DNA from: UBA10649 sp037130755
GTDB taxonomy: Bacteria; Actinomycetota; Actinomycetes; S36-B12
Length of the DNA stretch: 14,830 nt
NCBI GenBank assembly: GCA_037130755.1
Contig: JBAXSI010000061.1
Location: 1 to 14,830 of the forward strand
Reading direction: 5' to 3'
Part shown: piece by piece, positions 6,722 to 14,715 of the stretch
Layout of the letters: each line of letters starts with the position of its first letter
Numbering within the stretch: position 1 is the first letter of the stretch
Program-made: the position numbers and the translations under genes
The notes under the pieces: model-generated
Databases searched by the model: none
What the model was told of the DNA's origin: nothing
What the model saw: only the letters and a program-made list of their open reading frames with translations

Positions 6722-9577
6722 TCAGGCGAGGCCGTGCTCGGCGAGACTCTTGCGCTCCTGGCTGCGGAACTGACCGAACCGCGGCAGGAACTTCTCCCAG
6801 TCGATGATGTGCGAGTCGATCTCCGGCCCGTCGATGCACGCATGCTTGCGGACGATGGCGCCGTCGATGACCACCGGCACCATGCACGCCCCGCACATAC
6901 CGGTGGCATCGACCATGATCGAGTTCAGGCTCGCGACGCATGGCGTCCCGAAGCTCACGCACAGGTCGCTGACCGCGCGCATCATCAGTGGCGGCCCGAT
7001 GGTGACGACCTCGGCAACGGTGCGTCTTTCGCCGACGCGGTTCGCCTCCAGCATCTCGGCCAGCGGTCCGGTCACGAACCCGCTCACGCCGAAAGATCCG
7101 TCGTTCGTCGTGTAGACGACGTCCAGGAGATCGCCGTACTCCTCCTGCAGCCGTCCGACGCGCTCGGTGGGCTCGGTCCAGAACATGAGGTCCTTCGTCC
7201 GGAAGCCTGACACCAGCGTCACGTGATTGCCCGCCAACAGGTGTTCCTTGACGATCGGGTAGGCCGGCGGAAGTCCCAGTCCACCCGCGGTGAACACGAC
7301 AGTGCTGCCCGGTTCGAGGGGATGCACGTCGCTGGCGCGACCGAGCGGACCGGCGATGCCGGTGAAGGTCTCCCCGACCTGCATCTGGTTGATCTCGATG
7401 CTGCTCGTGCCCATGCCCTGGACGACCAGCGTGATCGTGCCGGCATCGACGTCCCAGTCGGCGAGCGTAAGCGGGATGAGCTCGCCGTCTGGTCGCGGAA
7501 GCACGCGGACGAACTGTCCCGCACGGGCCGCGCGGGCGATGAGCGGGGAGTGAACGGTGAACTCCATGATGCCTTCGCTCAACGCGCTCTTGGCGAGGAT
7601 CGACTGCGGCGCAGACGCGAGGTCGGAGAACTCCCTCGCACTCTCGACCATGCCGCGCACTTCATCAGTCGAAAGGTCGATCGCACCGAGGATCTCCCGA
7701 GCCGCGGCCTGGCCGTCACCGGCCGCCATGATCGCGGTCGATCCGCCACGGGCGGCATCGCCGCCGCTGTAGACGCCCTCCATCGTCGTCTCCTGCGAGC
7801 CCTTGTGGTCCAGTTCGATCGTCCCCCACTTGGACGTGTGCAGCCTCGGCTCGGAGTCCTTGATGATCGGGTTGGCGTCGTTGCCGAGCGCCATGATGAC
7901 GAGGTCGACCTTGAACACCTCGGTCTTCCCAGTCTCGACGGGGCGGCGGCGACCCGATGCGTCCGGCTCACCCAACTCCATGACGGCGAGCGTCGCGGCC
8001 GTGACGAAGCCGGTCTCCGGGCTTCCGATGAACTCCGATGGGGAGCGCAGCACCTTCAGGGCGATGCCCTCCTCCAGCGCATGCTCGAGTTCCTCGACGC
8101 GCGCGGGCATCTCCTTCTGCGTGCGGCGGTACACGATCGTGACGTTGCCGCCGAGCCGCTGTGCGGTGCGAGCAGCGTCCATGGCGGTGTTGCCACCGCC
8201 GATGACGATGACGTCCTTGCCGTCGGTCTCGGGCAGGGGGGTCTCGTAGTCAGAACGCAGGCCCTGCATGAGGTTCACGCGGGTGAGGAACTCGTTGGCT
8301 GACATCACGTTGAGCAGGTGTTCGCCGGGGATGTTCATGAAGCGCGGAAGCCCCGCACCCGTGCCGACGAAGATGCGGTAGAAGCCCGCGTCGCGCAGGT
8401 CCTGCAGGGTCGCGGTCTTGCCGACCACGAAGTTCTGGACGAACTTGCCGCCCAGCAGTCGGATCTTGGCGACCACGTCGTCGATCAGCTCGTTGGGCAG
8501 GCGGAACTCGGGAATCCCATAGCGGAGCACGCCACCAAGCGCGTGGAACGCCTCGAACACCGTGACCGGGAAGCCCTCGCTGGAGAGCAGGTACGCATTG
8601 ATGAGGCCCGACGGGCCGGAGCCGACGATGGCCACCGGCGGACGGTTGGCCACGTCCCATGGATCGCGACGGCCGGCGAGCTTGCGCGCGGCACCCTCGG
8701 GGTTGACGATCTTCTCCCGTTCGGGCAGGAACCACTCGAGCTGACCGATCGCGATCGGCAGCTTCTGCAGGCACACGCCCTGGCACTGCAACTCCTGTGG
8801 ACACACGCGACCGGTGACGTCGGGCAGCGGGTTGCTGGCCTCCATCAACTCCAGTGCGCCGCGGAAGTCGCCCTTGCCGATCAGGTCGATGACCTGCGGG
8901 ATGTGGATCGAGACGGGGCAGCCGCCCTTGGGCTCACTGTGCTCGGCAAGGAAGGCGCCGAGCTCGCACGGCTTCTCCTCGCACTGCTTGTCGCGCAGCA
9001 CTTCCAGCCACACGATCAGGTCGACGTCGCGCGCGCTGCAGCCCACGTCCATGTAGCCGAGGTAGCCCTGGTTGACGAGTCCGAAGTCGTGCGAGCGCGC
9101 CTCCGACTCACGGATGTACGGCGGGATCCCGTTGTTCATCGGCCAGTCAACCGAGAGGCCCGCGAACATCGGATAGCGGTCCGACAGGTGCGCGTCGAGT
9201 CCGCGAACGAACTTGCGCTTCATGCTCAACGGAAGGTCCCACACGAAGCGCATCAGGACGGTGCTGCTGTCGTCGTCGCGCAGCAGCATCGACCACAGCA
9301 TGTCCACGAACTCCGGGCCCAGCTCCGGCTGCTGGAACTCCCACGCCACCGCCGCCATGCCATCGGAGATGAACAGTTCGCGGAAGGCCCGCGGCTCACT
9401 GGTGAGCCTGCGCTTCAGCAGGTCCATCTGGTGGTTGAACGACTCCACCGGCTCCGATCGCTCGAGCACCTCCACCTGCGCACGGCTGCTCTCCAGCGTG
9501 CTGCTCGCGTCCAGATAGCGCTGCAAGTCCTCCGAGCCTGTGGAAGGCTCGCCCGCTCCGTCAAGCCCAGCGGTCAT
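6722..9577 (-). CDS. Fused NfnL/GltD-like and NfnS/PyrK-like flavoprotein: ferredoxin-NAD(P)(H) oxidoreductase
   Basis: This 951-aa protein has three parts. Residues 1 to about 175 form a helical domain I do not recognise. Residues about 176-640 resemble GltD/NfnL: cysteines 180, 199, 204, 220, 259, 265 and 269 plus CPQE (Glu262) supply eight potential ligands for two [4Fe-4S] clusters, VAIVGSGPSG (315-324) binds FAD, VIVIGGGNTAMDAA (456-469) binds NAD(P), and VYSGGDAARGGSTAI is the GltD-type closing FAD motif. Residues about 655-935 resemble PyrK/NfnS: RAGQFVRV, IPLTLADWD, FTAGGLGLPPAYPI (nucleotide site), then DATGMCGAC and Cys914 for a [2Fe-2S] cluster. Expected role: moving electrons between ferredoxin, NADH and NADPH; it contains no glutamate synthase large-subunit domain. 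The ATG overlaps the PFOR-like stop as ATGA, with GGAG (9586-9589) 8 nt upstream, so the two are coupled. Function is inferred, not proven. Confidence 0.88.
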   Translation of the reverse strand: MTAGLDGAGEPSTGSEDLQRYLDASSTLESSRAQVEVLERSEPVESFNHQMDLLKRRLTSEPRAFRELFISDGMAAVAWEFQQPELGPEFVDMLWSMLLRDDDSSTVLMRFVWDLPLSMKRKFVRGLDAHLSDRYPMFAGLSVDWPMNNGIPPYIRESEARSHDFGLVNQGYLGYMDVGCSARDVDLIVWLEVLRDKQCEEKPCELGAFLAEHSEPKGGCPVSIHIPQVIDLIGKGDFRGALELMEASNPLPDVTGRVCPQELQCQGVCLQKLPIAIGQLEWFLPEREKIVNPEGAARKLAGRRDPWDVANRPPVAIVGSGPSGLINAYLLSSEGFPVTVFEAFHALGGVLRYGIPEFRLPNELIDDVVAKIRLLGGKFVQNFVVGKTATLQDLRDAGFYRIFVGTGAGLPRFMNIPGEHLLNVMSANEFLTRVNLMQGLRSDYETPLPETDGKDVIVIGGGNTAMDAARTAQRLGGNVTIVYRRTQKEMPARVEELEHALEEGIALKVLRSPSEFIGSPETGFVTAATLAVMELGEPDASGRRRPVETGKTEVFKVDLVIMALGNDANPIIKDSEPRLHTSKWGTIELDHKGSQETTMEGVYSGGDAARGGSTAIMAAGDGQAAAREILGAIDLSTDEVRGMVESAREFSDLASAPQSILAKSALSEGIMEFTVHSPLIARAARAGQFVRVLPRPDGELIPLTLADWDVDAGTITLVVQGMGTSSIEINQMQVGETFTGIAGPLGRASDVHPLEPGSTVVFTAGGLGLPPAYPIVKEHLLAGNHVTLVSGFRTKDLMFWTEPTERVGRLQEEYGDLLDVVYTTNDGSFGVSGFVTGPLAEMLEANRVGERRTVAEVVTIGPPLMMRAVSDLCVSFGTPCVASLNSIMVDATGMCGACMVPVVIDGAIVRKHACIDGPEIDSHIIDWEKFLPRFGQFRSQERKSLAEHGLA

Positions 9578-12500
9578 CGGATGATCTCCGCGTCGCATGT
9601 CTTGCGAGCCCGGTCGATGCGCTTCTGGATCTCCGGCGTTATCTCGACGCTCTCGAGTGCGCCCGGGATCATCTGCGCGACCTGACGGACCTCGCCGTCG
9701 ATGATCATCGTGGTCTTCTCGAAGAACTGTGGCAGTTCCTGGTAGCAGGTCCCGCAGTCGTTGCACAGCGGGATGTCCGCCGGATCGAGCCAGACCGGCC
9801 GGTCCGTGACGGCGACCGACGACGCCGCGGAGGCCGCCGCAGGTGCGGCCCCGACGCCTGCGGGTGCAGCGCCGAACCCGAGTCCGACGGGCGCCTTGCT
9901 CGACGTCGCCAGCTCGGACATGGCCCTCGCGATGTCGTCCAGCGAGCTCTCGCGCTGCTGCATCGCCTGGTCGTACAGCGCCTTCAACTCGTCGAAGTCG
10001 GTGCGATGCAGGGCGGTGAGCTGGGCCTCGTGCACACCGGACAGGTACTGCAGCGTCTGCCAGTACCGGCGCCGGTCCTCGACCAGGGAGACGATCGGCT
10101 CCGCGCACGCGACCTTGATCAGCCGTCGGTCGTCATCGGTTGCGTAGACGAACGGGACCTTGCCTGCCCGTTGCGGGCGGGGCAGTTCGACGTACTCGTG
10201 GATGGGCATCGCCCGCTCCTCGACCTCGGCCGCGAGCCGGCGGAACTGCTTCTTGAAGCGCACCTCGCCGAGAGCGAACTCGGCGGGCGTCAGCGGAGTC
10301 GTCATCAGCTGGAGATTGCCGTCTGCATCCAGGTACTGCAGCGTGCTGGTCGTCCAGTTCTTGTCGATGTCGGGATTGCCGTCGAGTGAGAACCACTCGT
10401 GCAGCGTCGAGCCCACGCGTGGGTCGTGGACGAAGAGCGGATGCATGCGGCTCTCGACCGCCAATCGAGCCCGAGCGTTGGACGACGACTCGGAGATGCC
10501 CTGCTCGCTACCGCATGGTGTGTAGACATCCATGACGGCCGGTGCCGGGTACTCAAGGAGGCGCATCGTGCTCTGCAGGAAGTGTCCGTGCATCGCCGTG
10601 CTCGTGGCGCACGCGAACACATGCGGGTGGAACGACGCGATCAGCCCAAGCTCCTTGCGTCCCTCGTGCTTGCCGTCATGAGAGGCACCGAAGCGCGACA
10701 GGTCGGAGTCCTGGCCGGTGTAGCTCGACGTCGAGGCCTGACCGCCGGTGTTGGAGTAGGCGCCGGAGTCCAGCACCAGGATCTTGATCGGGGTGTCGCT
10801 CGCCAGGACACGGGACATCGCGCCGAAGCCGATGTCGTAGCTGGCTCCGTCGCCGCCGATCGTGAGCACGGTCGGAAGCATGCCCATCTCTTCAGTCGTG
10901 AACTCCGACCACGAGAGCATGCGGAACTCCCGCTCGTGCAGCGCCGGGTCGTAGGCATCGTCGAGTTCGAGGCGAGCCATCCGAAGAGCCTTGACATCGG
11001 ACACGACCTGGGCCGAGATGCCCTCGAAGATGCCCTTCGCCAGCGGCTGAGAGTCCTGGAACAGGCTGTTCACCCACGGATCCAAGTAGGCGTTGAACGG
11101 CATCGTCGATGCGTAGACACTGCTGCAGCCGGTCGCGTTCGCGATGACCGTCGAGGCGGGTCCGTTTCCGGTGGGGCCGCCCTCGTACAGGTACAGCCTC
11201 GTCTCGAGGGTCGAGATGATCGCATCGAGGCGAGCACGTCGTTCAGCCTCGGTCGCGTCCAGCCCATCTCGCTTGTCCTGCAACGAGGTGATCAGCGAGT
11301 CGAGGTCGCGCAGGTGCGCACGACGTCGTCCGTCGCCCAGCGCATGGCTGGTCGCCATGACCAGTCTGATCGCCGTGACCTCACCACAGCCGCGGCAGCC
11401 GCCGTGGCCGCCGGCCGTCGCGTAGAAGTTCGGACGGTCGAGGAGGAGGCGCTTGAGATCGCCGTCGACTCCGGTTGATCCCTCATAGAAGCGCTTGGGC
11501 GTGTTCGGCAACTGGCTCATGAACTCGAAGCGGTCCTGCACCGTCTCGAGAATCGCGGGATCCTGGTCGAGCGGCGTGAGCGCGCCCGGGCCGCACACCT
11601 CGATGCACTCCAGGCAGCCGGTGCACTTCCACGGGTCGATCGTCGCGGCGAACAATGCTCCCGTGCCAGGGACGTCGCCCTCCATGGCGTCGAAGAACGG
11701 CCGGGTGCGCGCCACCGGGAAGATCGCCAGCGTGGCTACCAGGGCGTCGAGGTTGCGCAGAAGTGTCGGGTTGTCGACGTCGAGCGTGCGCGCGACCTCG
11801 GCAACGACTTCGTGGAACGGGCGCGGCGACTTGTCCTGCCGGTAGGCCTCACGTACCCGCTCGCTCAGGGCGTAGACCTGCGAACGCAGCGCCTCACGCT
11901 GCGCGTCGACGAGGTCCATCTCCTTGATGCCGGTCAGCAGCAGGTCGTGGATCTCATGAACGGTGTTGGGGATGGCGGCGTCAGGACACACGAGGGCGCA
12001 CTCCATGCATCCGGTGCACGAGTCGAAGTGGAACTCCGGCACGGTCAGGCGGAATAGCCCCTTGTCCTTGCCGGCCGACGTTCCCGCAGGCATGAACAGG
12101 CCGATGCCCGGGAGTACCGGAGCCTCGGCCATCGTGCCTTCGCGGAAGGGGCGAGCCACGAGGTCCTCGTAGTAGGCCGGGTCGAAGAGCCCGCTTGATG
12201 CGGATGCCGTCGGGCTCGTGCACATCGCCGCGGACAGAGCCACGGTGTGCAGCGTCCGGACGGGACCGGACTCCTGCTCGATCGCGAGGAACTCAGGGGT
12301 GTCGTACTCGACGATCCGCGCGGCCTCCATGCCCTCGCGGATGACCGCCATGTTGCCCTCGACGACTGCCTTGCCCTTGCCGCCGAACTTCTTCGTGATC
12401 TGCGCTCGCACCTTGTCGAGTACGGCGTCCTCGGACGCGCCCTGCGTCACGCGGTCGACATGGCCCACGACCGCACCGATGAAGGCAATTCCCATCATGC

Positions 12501-14565
12501 GCAATTGAAGTTCCGGCGAAGGGGCGTGCTTCTTGGCGACGCTGAATGCATCGACGACCAGGAACTGGATCTTGCGGTCGCGGATGGCCTTGCGCGCGTA
12601 CTTCGGCAACTCGCGCCAGACGTCCTCGGGCGACAGGTCGGACTGCAGGATGAACGTGCCGCCCTCGACCAGTCCCTTCAGCGGGTTCGCATGGATGAAC
12701 GACTTGTGGTCCGGCGATACGACGATCTCGACGTCCTCGAGTTCGGCGTTGGTCAGCAGCACCGGCTCCGGACTGAGCGTGATGTAGTAGTTCGTCGGCG
12801 CGCCACTCTTCTCCGAGCCGTACTTGGGCGCGGACTTCGAGTGCATGCCAAGGACGCCAGCGAGGATGTCGGTCAGGAGTTTGCCCGTGGCGATCGTGCC
12901 GTAGCCACCGACCGAGTGGAAGCGGATCCGCATGGCCGAGGCGGGCAGCAGGATCGGGTTCGGCTCGGTCTCCAACGCCATGAGCTCGGTTTCCGGGTAG
13001 GCCGCGCGCAGCCGAGACTGGATCTCGGCCATGGTGCCTTCCGGATCCTTCGAAAAGAACTGCGAGCCGAGGTAGATCAGCGGCGCGCTCGTGCCGTCCA
13101 CCATGTTCTTGTACGCGGCGACGACATGCCGCGGCTGCACGTCGTGCCCGCCGAGTCCGAAGATCGCCGTCGTCAGTCGCGGCGTCGCGGCCAGCGCCGG
13201 GATACCGTCGTACTGCATCGTCTCGGCGTTCGCGCGCGCCTTGAACAGCGCCTGGGTGACGAAGCTCGTCAAGGCGGTCTGGTCGGAGCGTTCGAGGACC
13301 GTGACGGCCTTTGCCCCGGTCAGCGCCTCGATCAGCTCTGCCTCGGGGAACGGCTGGAGCAGCTTCACCGAGACGACACCGACCTTCAGGCCCTGTGCGC
13401 GAAGGACCGGCAGCACCGCCTGGACGTCGTCGGTGATCGAGCCGAGGCCGACCATGATGTAGTCCGCGTCGTCGCAGCCGTACGTCAGGAGCGGGGAGTA
13501 CGTGCGACCGGTGAGGGCCGAGTACTCGTCCATCGCCTGTCGGACCAGGCTCGGCACCGCGCTGACGAAGTGGGTCCGGTGGTCCACTGCACCGGCCTGG
13601 AAGTCGGGCTGGTTCTGCACGGGCCCGGTCAGACCCGGGTTGTTGACGTCGACCAGCGCCGGGACCATCTGGCGCGTGCCCTTCTCCATGGCGTTGAGCC
13701 ACTGCCGTCGCCACTGGCCGCGCAGTTCCTCCGGCACCCAGGCAAGGGTCTCGGCGACGAGGTCGCCGTCGCTGTCCTGCTCGATTGCCTCGGTGGCGCC
13801 GTCGAGGAAGGCCCGCAGCTCGTCCAGCGACTGAGGGGAGAAGTCGTCACGGTGCCGGTCGAGGTAGCCGCGCAGTTGGAAGACGCGTCCCTTCGCGCCG
13901 AACAGCAGCTCTTGCGCGACGGTCGGCGCCTTGATCCGGCCGGCGGGATCGCCGAGGTACTCGCGCAGCAACGCCGGCTCGGGAAGCCGTGCCTCGCTGA
14001 GCATGTGACTGGTCGAGAACCCGTCCATGGCGTTGGCAACGGGGATGAGGGACAGCGCCGACGTGCGGTACGAGATGGCCGCGAGGTCGGCAGCCTCCTG
14101 CGGGTTGGAGCCGAAGAGGATGGTGTAGCCCGCGGACAGCAGCGCGTAGACGTCGTCATGGCCGGCCATCACGTTGAGGGAGTGCTTGGAGACCACGCGC
14201 GCCGCGACCTGCAGGACGAAGCCACCGATCTTCTTGCCGACCGTGACGTAGTGGGACTCCATCGCGTAGAGGATGCCCTGACTGGAGGACGCGTTGGAGA
14301 TGAACTGGCCGCCGGTGAGCGCTGCGCCGAGCGCGCCGCTTTGTGCCGAGTGCTCGCCCTCAGGCTCGAAGAAGAAGGGGTGCTTGCCCCACACATTGAC
14401 GCCGCCCTCGGCACGGGCCGCCTCGTAGAGCTCGGAGATCTCCGTCGACGGCGTGATGGGATAGCCGATGACGCCACCACAGACGTGGGTCATGACATGT
14501 GCCACAGCTCCGTTTCCGCTGATAACGGTCGGAAGGCCCTCGTAACGGGTCTGCTGTGCAGTCAT
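9574..14565 (-). CDS. Single-chain pyruvate:ferredoxin oxidoreductase-like 2-oxoacid oxidoreductase with C-terminal ferredoxin domain
   Basis: At 1663 aa this is well above the roughly 1170-1230 aa of homodimeric PFORs. In order: alpha domain with GYPITPSTE (34-42; Thr38) and AARVVSKHSL (Arg123), matching PFOR substrate residues; PFOR_II-like domain (about 355-540); gamma domain starting RIRFHSVGGYGTIATGK (about 546-562); two [4Fe-4S] motifs, cysteines 850/853/856/860 and 981/984/987/991; a thiamine-diphosphate domain with proximal-cluster cysteines 1057, 1060, 1147 and 1351, GGDGASYDIG (1237-1246) and YSNTGGQ (1270-1276); an Ala/Gly/Pro-rich linker (about 1556-1585); and a ferredoxin-like tail with CNDCGTC (1601-1607) and Cys1657. 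Expected reaction: 2-oxoacid + CoA + oxidised ferredoxin to acyl-CoA + CO2 + reduced ferredoxin, reversible, in the cytosol; pyruvate is the likeliest substrate. AGGGA (14573-14577) lies 7 nt before ATG. Three insertions are described under findings. Confidence 0.9.
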   Translation of the reverse strand: MTAQQTRYEGLPTVISGNGAVAHVMTHVCGGVIGYPITPSTEISELYEAARAEGGVNVWGKHPFFFEPEGEHSAQSGALGAALTGGQFISNASSSQGILYAMESHYVTVGKKIGGFVLQVAARVVSKHSLNVMAGHDDVYALLSAGYTILFGSNPQEAADLAAISYRTSALSLIPVANAMDGFSTSHMLSEARLPEPALLREYLGDPAGRIKAPTVAQELLFGAKGRVFQLRGYLDRHRDDFSPQSLDELRAFLDGATEAIEQDSDGDLVAETLAWVPEELRGQWRRQWLNAMEKGTRQMVPALVDVNNPGLTGPVQNQPDFQAGAVDHRTHFVSAVPSLVRQAMDEYSALTGRTYSPLLTYGCDDADYIMVGLGSITDDVQAVLPVLRAQGLKVGVVSVKLLQPFPEAELIEALTGAKAVTVLERSDQTALTSFVTQALFKARANAETMQYDGIPALAATPRLTTAIFGLGGHDVQPRHVVAAYKNMVDGTSAPLIYLGSQFFSKDPEGTMAEIQSRLRAAYPETELMALETEPNPILLPASAMRIRFHSVGGYGTIATGKLLTDILAGVLGMHSKSAPKYGSEKSGAPTNYYITLSPEPVLLTNAELEDVEIVVSPDHKSFIHANPLKGLVEGGTFILQSDLSPEDVWRELPKYARKAIRDRKIQFLVVDAFSVAKKHAPSPELQLRMMGIAFIGAVVGHVDRVTQGASEDAVLDKVRAQITKKFGGKGKAVVEGNMAVIREGMEAARIVEYDTPEFLAIEQESGPVRTLHTVALSAAMCTSPTASASSGLFDPAYYEDLVARPFREGTMAEAPVLPGIGLFMPAGTSAGKDKGLFRLTVPEFHFDSCTGCMECALVCPDAAIPNTVHEIHDLLLTGIKEMDLVDAQREALRSQVYALSERVREAYRQDKSPRPFHEVVAEVARTLDVDNPTLLRNLDALVATLAIFPVARTRPFFDAMEGDVPGTGALFAATIDPWKCTGCLECIEVCGPGALTPLDQDPAILETVQDRFEFMSQLPNTPKRFYEGSTGVDGDLKRLLLDRPNFYATAGGHGGCRGCGEVTAIRLVMATSHALGDGRRRAHLRDLDSLITSLQDKRDGLDATEAERRARLDAIISTLETRLYLYEGGPTGNGPASTVIANATGCSSVYASTMPFNAYLDPWVNSLFQDSQPLAKGIFEGISAQVVSDVKALRMARLELDDAYDPALHEREFRMLSWSEFTTEEMGMLPTVLTIGGDGASYDIGFGAMSRVLASDTPIKILVLDSGAYSNTGGQASTSSYTGQDSDLSRFGASHDGKHEGRKELGLIASFHPHVFACATSTAMHGHFLQSTMRLLEYPAPAVMDVYTPCGSEQGISESSSNARARLAVESRMHPLFVHDPRVGSTLHEWFSLDGNPDIDKNWTTSTLQYLDADGNLQLMTTPLTPAEFALGEVRFKKQFRRLAAEVEERAMPIHEYVELPRPQRAGKVPFVYATDDDRRLIKVACAEPIVSLVEDRRRYWQTLQYLSGVHEAQLTALHRTDFDELKALYDQAMQQRESSLDDIARAMSELATSSKAPVGLGFGAAPAGVGAAPAAASAASSVAVTDRPVWLDPADIPLCNDCGTCYQELPQFFEKTTMIIDGEVRQVAQMIPGALESVEITPEIQKRIDRARKTCDAEIIR

Positions 14566-14582
14566 GTGCGCATCCCTAGCGG

Positions 14583-14684
14583 TCAGGTGGTGTCCGAGCC
14601 GGACGGACTGGTTCGACCTTCGTCGGCGCCCAGCGCATCGTCGACGGCGGGCCGCTGGAAGCAGGGCCGCTTGCGCGGCAGCAT
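14583..14684 (-). CDS. 33-aa leader ORF upstream of the PFOR-like gene
   Basis: This short ORF encodes 33 residues, beginning MLPRKRPCFQRPAVDDALG and ending in a Ser/Thr-rich tail. A strong GGGAG (14692-14696) lies 7 nt before its ATG, and about 85% of its codons end in G or C. Its stop is 17 nt before the PFOR-like start, with that gene's own Shine-Dalgarno sequence in the gap. A candidate promoter ends about 30 nt upstream. It may be a real small protein or a leader peptide setting translation of the operon. It has no run of one amino acid as in attenuator peptides. I recognise no family. Confidence 0.45.
   Translation of the reverse strand: MLPRKRPCFQRPAVDDALGADEGRTSPSGSDTT
14666..14679 (-). 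other. Small hairpin with GCAA tetraloop inside the leader ORF
   Basis: On the minus-strand transcript GCCGC and GCGGC pair around GCAA, a GNRA tetraloop. It falls within about codons 2-6 of the 33-codon leader ORF, where folding could affect initiation. The stem is only 5 bp and chance formation in this GC-rich DNA is quite possible. Confidence 0.25.
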
Positions 14685-14715
14685 CGCGGCACTCCCTTCG
14701 ACAGCCCGCGTTGTC

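Noticed and set aside
6396..6962. 189-codon upstream extension of the lipoprotein frame
   Set aside because: It would run through the microprotein gene, its promoter and the end of the Nfn-like gene. The signal peptide with lipobox starts cleanly at 6395.
6722..9577. Annotation as glutamate synthase small subunit
   Set aside because: The GltD-like domain would invite that name, but there is no glutamate synthase large-subunit gene here, the protein carries a PyrK/NfnS half, and it is coupled to a PFOR.
8318..9685. 455-codon plus-strand open frame antisense to the Nfn-like gene
   Set aside because: Composition is that of a mirror frame (rich in Arg, His, Gln, Val, Asp), without motifs, and it lies entirely opposite real coding sequence.
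9578..10108. 177-codon upstream extension of the Nfn-like frame
   Set aside because: It overlaps the PFOR-like 3' end in another frame and reads as Arg/Gly-rich shadow. The ATG at 9577 has an ATGA overlap and a Shine-Dalgarno sequence.
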